Assembly: GCF_900129305.1 (NCBI RefSeq)
Contig: NZ_FQVB01000016.1
Location: 1-64,000, forward strand
DNA: 64,000 nt
From: Desulfacinum infernum DSM 9756
GTDB lineage: Bacteria > Desulfobacterota > Syntrophobacteria > Syntrophobacterales > DSM-9756
Direction: 5' to 3'
The notes below the pieces were generated by a model. The model was given only the letters and a program-made list of their open reading frames with translations. It did no database searches and had not been told where the DNA came from. This document shows positions 36,901 through 45,454 of this stretch, one piece after another; the first letter of the stretch is position 1, and each line of letters starts with the position of its first letter. Position numbers and translations under genes: made by a program.

Positions 36901-36945
36901 AGAAAAAGCCCGGAGACAATCCGCCCATGCGGATTCTCTCCGGGC
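36901..36945 (-). terminator. Intrinsic terminator between riboswitch and peptide gene
   Basis: On the minus strand GCCCGGAGAGAATCCGC pairs with GCGGATTGTCTCCGGGC around a short loop, followed by TTTTTCT. It is placed after the aptamer and before the CbpA start codon, so it is the likely expression platform of the riboswitch. Confidence 0.88.
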
Positions 36946-36974
36946 TCCCTTTGCCATCAGGCACCCGGCTACCG

Positions 36975-37149
36975 GGCCTCCAGCAGGTCTTCTGGCTCTC
37001 GGATCAACTGAAAGGCAACGGCCTTCCCCTCGAGGTGGGCCCCGAAAGTGACCGATCCGCGCTTTCGGCGGATCCAGGCTGCCTTTCATCCCCGATCACA
37101 GCGGCGGGACCGCCACGGATTCGCACCGTGTTCCGGGATGCTGGAAACC
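36975..37149 (-). promoter_or_regulatory. Cobalamin riboswitch
   Basis: Minus-strand sequence contains the conserved cores ACGGTGCGAATCCGT, GGCGGTCCCGCCGCTGTGAT and, at the far side, AGCCAGAAGACCTGC. The closing stem P1 is formed by GGTTTCCAGC (37149-37140) and GCTGGAGGCC (36984-36975), ten pairs with two G-U. It lies upstream of the CbpA/CbpB genes and a terminator follows, consistent with transcriptional off-switching by cobalamin. Confidence 0.93.
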
Positions 37150-37166
37150 TCAGCGACTCCGTTTCT

Positions 37167-37195
37167 TGATGACAGAACCGGCGGGCATCTGTCAA
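37167..37195 (-). promoter_or_regulatory. Possible promoter of the riboswitch transcript
   Basis: TTGACA (37195-37190) is followed after 17 bp by TCATCA (37172-37167), a poor -10 box, about 20 bp upstream of the riboswitch. Confidence 0.4.
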
Positions 37196-37220
37196 GCAAA
37201 GATTGCAAAGAAGGCGGTGT

Positions 37221-39158
37221 TCAAACCTCTTGCCGGGGTGCCCCCTTGAGATCCTCCAAAGCCGAGAGCTCCGACTGTGAACCAGACCGATGCTCGGGAA
37301 TCTGCGGAACCATCCGCACCCGACCAGCCTCGACGCGCGCGTTTGCCTGGGAACGGGGAGATCCGGGTGCCGTTTGCGAATGGTGGCCGTTTTTCGCCGT
37401 TTTTCCTACCAGTCCAGCCAGAGCCTGCACGAAGTCTTCAACCGTTGCCGCCTGGTGGCTGAGTTCTTGAGCCGCCGAAGCGGATTGTTCCGCATGAGCC
37501 GCCGTCTGCTGCACAACTTGATCCATGTCGGAAACGGCACGGTTGATTTGTCCGATGCCTTCCGCTTGCTCTTCCGAAGCCGCGGCGATCTCTTTGACCA
37601 GAGCGCCGACCTGGTTCGCCTTTCGGGTCACCGAGGCGAATAACTCGCGTGTTTGCTCGGTCAGGGCCGCCCCGGCCTGTGTTTCCTTAACCGAAACCTC
37701 GATGAGGTTGGCGGTGTTTCTCGCCGAGTCGGCCGCCCGCATGGCCAGATTGCGGACCTCGTCGGCGACCACGGCGAATCCCGCTCCCGCCTCTCCTGCA
37801 CGAGCGGCCTCGACCGCCGCGTTCAATGCCAACAGGTTGGTCTGGAACGCGATTTCATCGATGGTCTTGATGATCTTTTGGGTCTCCAGGCTTTTTTCGG
37901 AGATGCTGCGCATGGATTGCGCCAGTTGCTCCATGGAATGGGCGGTCTGGGCCACCACCTTGCCGGTTTCCGCCATGAGTACGTCCACCTGCTTGGCATT
38001 GTCGGCGTTTTGCCGGGTCATGGAAGCCATCTCCTCCAAAGCGGAAGATGTCTCCTCGAGAGATGCGGCCTGCTGCGAAGCGCCGTCCGCGAGGCCCTGG
38101 CTGGCCGTTGTGAGTTCCTGTGCCGCCAGGGCCACCTCTCTGGCCGCTTCCTGGCCTTGCCTCACGGCGCGGGCAAGGGCTCGTTGGGTTACTCGAATGA
38201 GCCAAGAGCCCATGACAAGAAGCAGGACCGCCTCCAGGCCCAAGGCGCCCAAAGTCACGAGGGACAGCCTTGCATTTCGGCGGTCGAGTGCCCCACGCAG
38301 CTCCTTGGCCAGGTTCTGGCTGACGCCGCGAAGATCCAGACTCCTTTGTTCCAGTGCGGACGCCAGGTCTCTTTTCTTCCTCCAAAGGTCGAGGAGTCCG
38401 TCTTCCATGGAATCCAGATCCTTGCCTGCGGACGTGACCGACTCCCAAAGGGCCGCATACGAAGCGTCCTGGGTGGCCGAAACCACAAAGGAAGCATTCT
38501 TGATAAGATCTTCGTATTGTTTCCGCCACACGGTCTTCTTGTCCTGGAAGTGCTTTTCGTTCTGATCCCGAAAAAGAAGTTCGAGGTCGGCGGCCCTTTC
38601 GTTCAAGGCAAAACCCACGTCCTTCATGATGTCGCGGAGGCTGACCTCGGTGGTTCCCAGCGCTTCGGCCTCCATGATGAGACTGGTCTCCTTTTGCGTG
38701 ATCTGGTCGATCATCGCACGGGTTGCGTTCCGTGCCTCCTCCAGTCGATTCAGGAAGGTCGCATGTGCCTCTTCAAGGGCCGCCATGGCCTGATGGACCC
38801 TGTCGAAGCCCTGTTCTTCTTCGCGGGTGAGCGCTTCCAGCGACGCCACCAGGTCCCTGTGTGCGGAATCCGTGACAGACCGGCTCAGGTGGACGAGATC
38901 CGCCGACATCTGGGAGCGGGTGGATGCGATCTGATCGATCAAGGCCGCTTCGGCGGTTGAAAAGAAACGATTCTCCAGGGCCATTAAGTCAGCGGCGCGC
39001 AGCGCGATATTTTGCGCCAGCAATGAAGACTGCAGGGTGTGTCTCATGGACCGGGCTGCGCCGTAATTGACCACCGCATTGGTGATGAGAAACAGGACGC
39101 CCGACAGCAGCAGAAGAGCAATTCTTGCTCTTATGGATAGAGTCCCTCGCTTGCTCAT
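37221..39158 (-). CDS. Methyl-accepting chemotaxis protein
   Basis: A 645-residue chemoreceptor. One membrane helix (residues about 8-30), a mostly helical periplasmic segment of about 280 residues, a second helix ([19 protein letters not shown]) and the cytoplasmic signalling domain are visible; the hairpin tip reads [38 protein letters not shown], identical in core to classical receptors that bind CheA and CheW. No obvious HAMP pattern was seen. The ATG at 39158 follows GAGGG. Upstream on the same strand are two exported single-cache proteins that may feed ligand information to it. Confidence 0.9.
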   Translation of the reverse strand: MSKRGTLSIRARIALLLLSGVLFLITNAVVNYGAARSMRHTLQSSLLAQNIALRAADLMALENRFFSTAEAALIDQIASTRSQMSADLVHLSRSVTDSAHRDLVASLEALTREEEQGFDRVHQAMAALEEAHATFLNRLEEARNATRAMIDQITQKETSLIMEAEALGTTEVSLRDIMKDVGFALNERAADLELLFRDQNEKHFQDKKTVWRKQYEDLIKNASFVVSATQDASYAALWESVTSAGKDLDSMEDGLLDLWRKKRDLASALEQRSLDLRGVSQNLAKELRGALDRRNARLSLVTLGALGLEAVLLLVMGSWLIRVTQRALARAVRQGQEAAREVALAAQELTTASQGLADGASQQAASLEETSSALEEMASMTRQNADNAKQVDVLMAETGKVVAQTAHSMEQLAQSMRSISEKSLETQKIIKTIDEIAFQTNLLALNAAVEAARAGEAGAGFAVVADEVRNLAMRAADSARNTANLIEVSVKETQAGAALTEQTRELFASVTRKANQVGALVKEIAAASEEQAEGIGQINRAVSDMDQVVQQTAAHAEQSASAAQELSHQAATVEDFVQALAGLVGKTAKNGHHSQTAPGSPRSQANARVEAGRVRMVPQIPEHRSGSQSELSALEDLKGAPRQEV

Positions 39159-39249
39159 GATGCCCTCGTCTTTCACAGGTCGAATTCGTCGCAGGGGGGA
39201 ACACGAGATAGGCGCCGGCCGAAAAGCGCCCATCTCGGATCGGAAACCG

Positions 39250-39750
39250 TCACTGGGAGAGGGCCTTTTCCGCCTCTTCCTTGCTCACATCGTAGATGCC
39301 TGCTCCCACGAAAAAGTCCTTTCCGGGTACCTTCATGATGTAGCTCACCTTCAAAGAGGGTTGCTTCTCGCCGGGTTTGGGCCACCAATAGTCCGACCAG
39401 CCTTTTCCGGATGCGCTCTTTGCAATGGAAACAAACTCGGCCGTGAACATTTTTCCCTTGATGTCCTTCATGCCCATGAGGTTCTTGCCCACCAGGTTGG
39501 GTTTTATGGGGTGGGCGACGATGGTCCCGGTCATGTCATAGGCGAAACAATAGCTGTCCTTCCAGACAAACCGACCGTTCTTGTCGCTGATCTCGGCGAA
39601 GGCGTCCTCCCCCTTTTCGGCTACGAGCTGAGCCGCTTCGGTAACCTTCTGCACCACTTCCTGCGGGGTGGCTTCAGAGGCCTGGGCGTGGCCGGTCCAG
39701 AGGAGAGGAATCAAGGCAAGGCAAACGGCAAAGAGGAAGGTCTTTTTCAT
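39250..39750 (-). CDS. Exported single-cache-domain protein
   Basis: A 166-residue protein with a signal peptide ending at GHAQA and nothing but a cache ligand-binding domain: [38 protein letters not shown], then [37 protein letters not shown]. In chemoreceptors such domains are covalently fused to the receptor; here it stands alone and would float in the periplasm. It is 91 bp upstream of the chemoreceptor gene and closely similar to the protein at 40193-40693, so the two arose by duplication. Confidence 0.88.
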   Translation of the reverse strand: MKKTFLFAVCLALIPLLWTGHAQASEATPQEVVQKVTEAAQLVAEKGEDAFAEISDKNGRFVWKDSYCFAYDMTGTIVAHPIKPNLVGKNLMGMKDIKGKMFTAEFVSIAKSASGKGWSDYWWPKPGEKQPSLKVSYIMKVPGKDFFVGAGIYDVSKEEAEKALSQ

Positions 39751-40141
39751 GGCTTTCGCTCCTTTCGGCAAGGAATTTTCCTTAACCCAGCGGGAAAACA
39801 TGGAGACTCTGCATGCGGTGAATCGGCGGTTCGCGAATATTCCGCCATGGACGCTCCAACACTTTGCTTCTCCGCATCTTCCATCTCCTTGTTGGTTGGT
39901 TTCAGAAGGGGCCCCGTCCCGCAGCAAGCCGGCGGCGCTTGGAGATATCCAAAGCCATGTTGGAATGGGAACCGGAGCAATGAGCGTGGAGATGAGAAAG
40001 AGTCAGATCGGGAGCGATGAGATCGAAGGAGCGGGAGCGTGTGCGAGCCAGTGGGCATCCAAGGCCGCGCTAAACCCAACGTCACCTTATGTATCGACGC
40101 AGGGCAGGAAAAACTTGAAAAAAACTTTCACGTATTCAAAC
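39751..40141. other. Gap between the two cache-protein genes
   Basis: About 390 bp without a supported gene. It probably carries the promoter of the downstream cache-protein and chemoreceptor genes, but no clear -35/-10 pair was found. Confidence 0.35.
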
Positions 40142-40169
40142 GCACCCGGGCGCCGTAGGGCCCGGGTGC
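40142..40169 (-). terminator. Hairpin downstream of the second cache-protein gene
   Basis: GCACCCGGGC and GCCCGGGTGC form a 10-bp stem 23 bp after the gene's stop. On the minus strand the stem is followed by GTTTGAAT, a weak T tract, so termination is likely but not certain. Confidence 0.6.
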
Positions 40170-40192
40170 CGCCACACATCGCGCCCGCCCCA

Positions 40193-40693
40193 TTATGGAG
40201 CCGTCATTTTCTCCACCTCCGCCTTGCTCAGATCGTAGAGGCCTCCGGCCACAAGGAGGTCCCTTCCGGGAACCTTCATGATGTAGCTGACCTTCATGGA
40301 CGGGGCCTTCTCGCCGGGCTTAGGCCACCAGTACTCGGACCATCCGCTGCCCTCGGGGCTTTTGGCGATGGATACGTATTCGGCCACCACCAACTTTCCT
40401 TTGATGTCCTTGACGTTCATAAGATTCTTGCCCACGAGGTTGGGCTTTATGGGATGAGCCACCACGGTGCCGGCCAGGTCCAGGACGAAGCAATAGCTGT
40501 CCTTCCAGACGAATCGACCGTTCTTGTCGCTGATCTCGGCGAAGGCTCCCTCGCCCTTTTCGGCCAGGAGTTGCGCCGCCTCCGACACCTTTGTGACCAC
40601 TTCCTTGGGCGTGGCCTCGGACGACCAGGCCGCAGGGGACCAGGAAACAACCAGAGCGAAAACAACCGCCATAAGGACTCGACTTTTCAGCAT
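40193..40693 (-). CDS. Exported single-cache-domain protein, paralogue
   Basis: A 166-residue paralogue of the protein at 39250-39750: the same length, a signal peptide ending near SPAAWSS, and the shared core [18 protein letters not shown] and [26 protein letters not shown]. The differences are concentrated at the signal peptide and the last 20 residues. A ligand such as a small organic acid is typical for cache domains, but none can be deduced. GGGAG precedes the ATG at 40693. A separate hairpin ends this transcript, so it may be controlled apart from the second copy. Confidence 0.87.
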   Translation of the reverse strand: MLKSRVLMAVVFALVVSWSPAAWSSEATPKEVVTKVSEAAQLLAEKGEGAFAEISDKNGRFVWKDSYCFVLDLAGTVVAHPIKPNLVGKNLMNVKDIKGKLVVAEYVSIAKSPEGSGWSEYWWPKPGEKAPSMKVSYIMKVPGRDLLVAGGLYDLSKAEVEKMTAP

Positions 40694-40996
40694 AACCGGT
40701 TTCTCCCTCAGATCATCACATGCGGTTTGGGGTTCGGTTCGTGACCGCGCAATGGACACATGGAGGCTGAACGCCGGCGGGCTCCGAGGCCACGGCTGGA
40801 CCCGGGGGTGGGATCCTTGGTGCAAGACGTGGATCATGGCGATTCCAGGGCAGGTGATGGGGTCTTTGTTGGATGCGCTACGGATGGAGGCTGGATCCGC
40901 AGAAAAGGGACCCGGGCCGACGGCCACGGGGTGCCCCGCACGTTTGCCGAATCAAGGTTACATGGAGGATATCGACTGGCGACTGGAAAGACTTGA

Positions 40997-41025
40997 GAAA
41001 AAAATAGCGGGGTATCACCCCGCTA
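40997..41025 (-). terminator. Intrinsic terminator of the Hsp20 gene
   Basis: On the minus strand TAGCGGGG and CCCCGCTA form a stem with a short loop, followed by seven T. A second hairpin (GCGAGCCC/GGGCTCGC, 41032-41051) lies just before it. Confidence 0.9.
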
Positions 41026-41070
41026 TGGAAGGCGAGCCCCGAAGGGCTCGCATTGCTTCCCCCAAAACAC

Positions 41071-41514
41071 TTAGTGCTTGACCTCGATCTTCTTGGGCCG
41101 AGAGCTTTCGGCCTTGGGGATCTCGATCCGGAGCACCCCGTCGCGGTAGACGGCTTCCACCCCTTCGGCCTTCACATCCACCGGCAAGGTGATGGATCGA
41201 GCAAAGGAACCGAAGCGGCGCTCAATCCTGTGATACGATTCGCCCTTCTCTTCCTTTTCCTGCTTCTTTTCGCCCTTGACCGTCAGCACGTTGTTGGCGA
41301 TGCTGATGTCCAGGTCCTTCACGTCCACGCCGGGAAGATCGGCTTTGACCACGATCTTGTCGTCCGTTTCGGAGATGTCGAACGCGGGAACGATCGGCCT
41401 TTCGTCTCCCCACACGGACGGCAGCATCTCGTCGAAGAACCTGTCCATCCAGTCGAAGGCCCTCGGCCATGCCAGAAGCGACTCCCTTCTTTCACGAGGA
41501 ACCAGTCCCAACAT
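41071..41514 (-). CDS. Hsp20/alpha-crystallin family small heat-shock protein
   Basis: A 147-residue cytoplasmic chaperone that holds unfolding proteins. The alpha-crystallin domain spans about residues 45-140: VPAFDISETDDKIVVKADLPGVDVKDLDISI, VLTVKGEKKQEKEEK and the GVLRIEIPK motif; the tail IEVKH resembles the I-x-V anchor used in oligomer formation. GGAGG lies 8 bp before the ATG at 41514. The leader may fold so that this site sits in a hairpin loop, and a terminator follows the gene, so it is monocistronic. Confidence 0.93.
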   Translation of the reverse strand: MLGLVPRERRESLLAWPRAFDWMDRFFDEMLPSVWGDERPIVPAFDISETDDKIVVKADLPGVDVKDLDISIANNVLTVKGEKKQEKEEKGESYHRIERRFGSFARSITLPVDVKAEGVEAVYRDGVLRIEIPKAESSRPKKIEVKH

Positions 41515-41577
41515 AGCCAACACCTCCTTTTATGTGTTTTATTTCGGTGGCTTGGCCACCCTTCCAATTCCGCCATA

Positions 41578-41605
41578 AAATTAATGCACCTTTTCCGGAT
41601 GTCAA
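41578..41605 (-). promoter_or_regulatory. Possible promoter of the Hsp20 gene
   Basis: TTGACA (41605-41600) is followed after 16 bp by TAATTT (41583-41578). The -10 box is a partial match. A GGTGGCC/GCCACC hairpin (41546-41561) lies in the leader. Confidence 0.4.
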
Positions 41606-41651
41606 GGGCCGGGGCGCGTTGCCGGAATCGTGGGCGGCTTGAGAGGCCTTC

Positions 41652-41924
41652 TTAGGGCGATGGGACGCGTTCCACCGCCGACGCCTCCTGGACGATCCTC
41701 TTGTAGCGCGGCGTGTCCCGCACCTTGCGGGCAGCCGCGGCTTCCGCGTCCTCAGCGGTCAGATGGATTTCTCCGCATTCGGGGCAGGTCACGTTGAGAT
41801 CATCTCCAATCATCCGCTCTCGGATTTCGTCCACGGTCATGTGGCCGATGGCTCCGCATTTCGTATCCACGCGCATGGCCCGAACACGGCCCTTGATCCT
41901 GGGTTTTTTCTCACCGGCAGCCAT
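41652..41924 (-). CDS. Small protein with a CPECG zinc-type motif, unknown function
   Basis: A 90-residue, highly charged protein. GGAGGG lies 8 bp before the ATG at 41924. It contains VDTKCGAIGHMTVDEIRERM and VTCPECGEIHLTAEDAEAAAARKV, i.e. one CPEC pair and a further Cys and His that could complete a zinc site. It is the last gene of the Hdr operon, 31 bp after the MvhD-like gene, which suggests an accessory or regulatory role in that electron-transfer system. No family was recognised. Confidence 0.7.
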   Translation of the reverse strand: MAAGEKKPRIKGRVRAMRVDTKCGAIGHMTVDEIRERMIGDDLNVTCPECGEIHLTAEDAEAAAARKVRDTPRYKRIVQEASAVERVPSP

Positions 41925-41955
41925 CACGTCTCCCTCCTTCGGGACTCTTGCTGGA

Positions 41956-42345
41956 TCAGGTCAGGGATGCGGCGGCCTGCTCCATTTCGGCGCAGGCCTG
42001 AGCGAATCTTTCCGCTTCGGCCGAAGAACACCAGACCAGTTGGAATCGCTCCCTTTCGATTCCCATGGTTTCAAGCATCTCGGCCACGGTACTCAACCGG
42101 GCCTTCGCCCGCACGTTGCCGTCCAGGTAATGGCATTCCCCTTCCCGACAGCCCAAGACCATGACCCCGTCGGCCCCCCGCTGAAAGGCTTCCAGGACCA
42201 GGTTGGGGTGCACCATGCTGGAGCAGAGAACGCGAACGATTCGGACAGTGGGCGGATAGGACAGTCGGGCGGAGCCCGCCAAGTCGGCGGCGGCATAGGC
42301 GCACCAGTGGCAGGCAAAGGCGATGATTTTCAAGTCTCGGTCCAT
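41956..42345 (-). CDS. mvhD: MvhD/HdrD-linked hydrogenase iron-sulfur subunit
   Basis: A 129-residue protein of the methyl-viologen-reducing hydrogenase delta subunit family, which carries a [2Fe-2S] centre and passes electrons into HdrA. The start IIAFACHWCAYAAADLAG, then RIVRVLCSSMVHPNLVLEAFQRGADGVMVLGC and GECHYLDGN are the family pattern with all five usual Cys, i.e. no selenocysteine here. AAGGAG is right before the ATG at 42345. It lies 67 bp after hdrA. No hydrogenase large subunit is in the window. Confidence 0.9.
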   Translation of the reverse strand: MDRDLKIIAFACHWCAYAAADLAGSARLSYPPTVRIVRVLCSSMVHPNLVLEAFQRGADGVMVLGCREGECHYLDGNVRAKARLSTVAEMLETMGIERERFQLVWCSSAEAERFAQACAEMEQAAASLT

Positions 42346-42412
42346 GGCTCCTTCCTTGCTGCGCGGTTTCGGGCTTCCCCCGGCGGCCTGCTTCTCCCGT
42401 GGCGTCGAGGGA

Positions 42413-45400
42413 TCACGCGAGGCAGGCCCGCACCTGCGCCAGGAGCTGCTGGTAGGTGAACCCTGCCACCCGGACCCCGTCCTTGGGGCAGGTGGACTGG
42501 CACGAGCCGCAGCCCTTGCAAAGGACTGGGTTGACGCGCACGAGCTTGGGCGCGTCCTTGCCCTTCTCGCGCGGATCCCAGTCGATGGCCCCGAAGGGAC
42601 AGACGTCCAGGCAGAGGGCGCATCCATCGCATTTTTCCTCCACCACGTAGGCCTTGACGGCGTCCAGGTCCTTTCGGCGGATGGAAAGCACCCCCGTGGC
42701 CCGCGCCACGGCCGCCTGAGCCTGGGCGATGGTTTCGTCCAAGGGTTTGGGATAGTGGGCCAGGCCCGCCAGAAAGAGGCCTTCGCCGGCGAAATCCACG
42801 GGGCGAAGCTTGGCGTGGGCCTCCTGGAAGAAGCCGTCCTCGTTGGTGGGAATCCGGTAGACCTGGGCCAGCTCCTTGATGTCCGGGTGCGGGACGATGG
42901 CGGTGGCCAGGATCACCACGTCGGCTCGAATGGAGACCGGCATGTGCAGGACGTGGTCCGTTACCTGAACGTAGAGTTCATTGGGTCCCAGGCGGACCAC
43001 GGGCTTGTGGTGCAGCTCATAGTTGATGAAGACGACCCCCATCTCCCGGGCCTTCTTGTAGAGCTTTTCGCGGAGGCCGTAGGTTCGGATGTCCCGGTAG
43101 AGGATGGTGATCTCCCGGGACGGATCCTCTTCCTTCAGTTCGATGGCCGCCTGAATGGAGTGGGTACAGCACACGCGCGAGCAATACGGTCGCTCGGGTT
43201 CCCGGGATCCCACGCACTGGATGAAGACGAAGCTGTTGCTCTTGACCACGCGCTCGTCGCCCACCGCGTGGAGCTTGTCGAACTCCAAGGCCGTCAGCAC
43301 CCTTTGGGATTCCACGTAGCCGTACTCCTGGGGCTTGTAGGCCGTGGCACCCACGGCCACGATGGCCACTCCGTGGTCCAGGATCAGCGTGGAGGCGCCC
43401 TTGCGGATGGTGGAACGGAAATTTCCCAGGTACCCTTCGGCTTTCACCACCTGGCTCTTGAGATAAACACTGATGTAGGGATGGGCCTTGACGCGATCCA
43501 CCAGGGATTCCACGAAGGCAGGAACCGGCTCGCCTTTCCACGTCTGGTACAGGTGCCGGGCGTTTCCTCCCAGTTGGGAACTCTTTTCCACCAGATGGAC
43601 GGGATAGCCCTGGTCGGCCATGCCGAGGGCCGCCGTCATCCCAGCCACACCGCCGCCGATGATGAGCACCGTAGGGTTGACGTTTACCCTGACGGGGGGA
43701 AGGGGCTCGGCCAGAGCCACCTTGGCCACCGCCATCCGCACCAGATCCTTGGCCTTGTCCGTGGCCGCGCGCGGATTGTGGGCGTGCACCCAGGAGGCCT
43801 GGTTGCGGATATTGGCCATCTCGAAAAGGTATTCGTTGAGGCCTGCGCTTTTCAGGGTCTCCCGGAAAAGGGGTTCATGGGATCGGGGCGTGCAGGCGGC
43901 CACGACGATCCGGTTGAGCCCCAGCTCCTGGATCCGGCGCCGCATCTGCTCCTGGCTGTCCTGGGAGCAGGCGAAGAGATTCCGCTCCACGTGGGCGACG
44001 TGGGGGAGATTTGCGGCGTAGGCGGCCAGCTGCTCCACGTCGATTACGCCGGCGATGTTGGATCCGCAATGGCAGACGAAGATCCCCACGCGGGCCTCTT
44101 CGTGGGCCACGGGTCTTTCCTGGGGAAAGTCCACGGACCGCGTCAGGCTGTTTCGGACCTCGGCCAGGTGGCCTGCGGCGGCGGCGGCGGCCGCGGAGGC
44201 CTCCACCACGGAGGTGGGGATGTCCTTGGGACCGGTGTAGGCGCCGCAGGAATAGATCCCCGGGCGGCTGGTGACCACCGGCTGAAAGGAGGAGGTTTCC
44301 AGGAATCCGTCCCCGTTCAGGGTCACACCCGCGACCTGCGCCAGGTTTCGGGTATGGGGGCTCGTTTCCATCCCCACCGAAAGTACCACCAGGTCGAAGG
44401 TTTCCTTGGCCTGCTTCCCCTCATTGGTGACGTAGCGAAAGTAGAGTCTCTGGCAGTCCCCGACGGGCTCCAGGGAATGAACGCGGCACCGGTTGAAGCG
44501 CACCCCCATCTGGCGCGCCTTTTCGTAATAGCGCTCGAAATCCTTTCCCGGCGTGCGCATGTCCACGAAAAAGACGGCCACGTCCACATCCGGCCCGGCT
44601 TCCTTGGCGAGCATGGCTTCCTTGAGGGCCGACATGCAGCAGACGGCGGAACAATAGGCGTGCCCGCACTTGTTCTCATCGCGGCTTCCCACGCACTGGA
44701 GGAAGGCGATCTTTCGAACGGGACGCCCGTCCGACGGCCGGATCAGCCGGCCCTGGGTGGGGCCTGACGTGGACAGGTAGCGCTCGAATTCCAACGAGGT
44801 GATCACATTGGGAAAGATCCCATAGCCCCACGTGCGGATCCCTTGGGGATCGAAGGGCCGAAACCCGGGCGCCAGGATGATCGAACCCACCTCCACGGAA
44901 AGGCTCTGTTCGCGATCGTCAAAGCGCACGGCCCCGGCCGGGCAGGCCTTCTCACAAGCGCCGCACGTGCCCTCTTTCAGTTTCAGGCACGCATCGGGGT
45001 CGATCTGGTATTTGAGGGGAACCGCCTGGGGATAGCGGATATGGACGGCCTTGCGCGTGGTAACCCCGCCGTTGAACTCGTCGGCCACCTCCCTCGGGCA
45101 GACGCGGGCGCATTCACCGCAGGCGATGCACCGTTCGGCGTCCACGTACCGGGGCCGACGGCGCAGGGTCACCCGAAACCGGCCGATGTCCCCTTCCACC
45201 CGCTCCACGTCCGTGAGCGTCATGAGCTCGATATTCAAGTGCCGACCGCACTCGACCACCTTGGGCGCGAGAATTCACATGGAGCATTCATTGCCGGGGA
45301 AGGTCTTGTCCAGCTGAGCCATGGTGCCGCCGATGGCCCCCCGGTGCTCCACCAGATAGACGAAAAAACCGCTGTCAGCCAGATCCAAGGCCGCCTGGAT

Positions 45401-45454
45401 GCCGGCGATACCGCCTCCCACCACCAGGACGGCCCCCACCTTTTGGTGCATCAT
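42413..45454 (-). CDS. hdrA: HdrA, heterodisulfide reductase subunit A, with in-frame TGA (selenocysteine)
   Basis: Read through one TGA (45277-45275) this is a 1013-residue, two-FAD-domain HdrA. Residues 9-30 ([18 protein letters not shown]) bind [27 protein letters not shown] puts residue 60, the TGA, on the Cys that ligates the HdrA-specific cluster. Ferredoxin motifs follow ([12 protein letters not shown] near 109, CGACEKACP near 165), a second Rossmann domain ([17 protein letters not shown] near 600), and two C-terminal clusters ([24 protein letters not shown]). HdrA bifurcates electrons via its flavin. The ATG overlaps the upstream stop by 4 bp. Selenocysteine at this position is known in some HdrA proteins of methanogens and deltaproteobacteria. 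Confidence 0.93.
45236..45277 (-). promoter_or_regulatory. Putative SECIS element of hdrA
   Basis: From the base after TGA, CGAGUGC (21-27) pairs with GCACUUG (33-39), a 7-bp stem with one G-U pair, loop GGUCG. The loop closely resembles the GGUCU loop of the classical fdhF SECIS. Drawn by eye. Confidence 0.75.

Noticed and set aside
40524-41081. A 185-codon plus-strand frame across the Hsp20 terminator region
   Set aside because: It overlaps the cache-protein gene and two hairpins, has no ribosome binding site and no recognisable domain.
41956-42345. Possible selenocysteine in the MvhD-like protein
   Set aside because: All usual Cys positions are encoded by TGC/TGT and the frame holds no TGA.
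42323-44767. An 814-codon plus-strand frame opposite hdrA
   Set aside because: It is a shadow of hdrA, which shows flavin and ferredoxin motifs; the shadow is low-complexity His/Gly/Val-rich.
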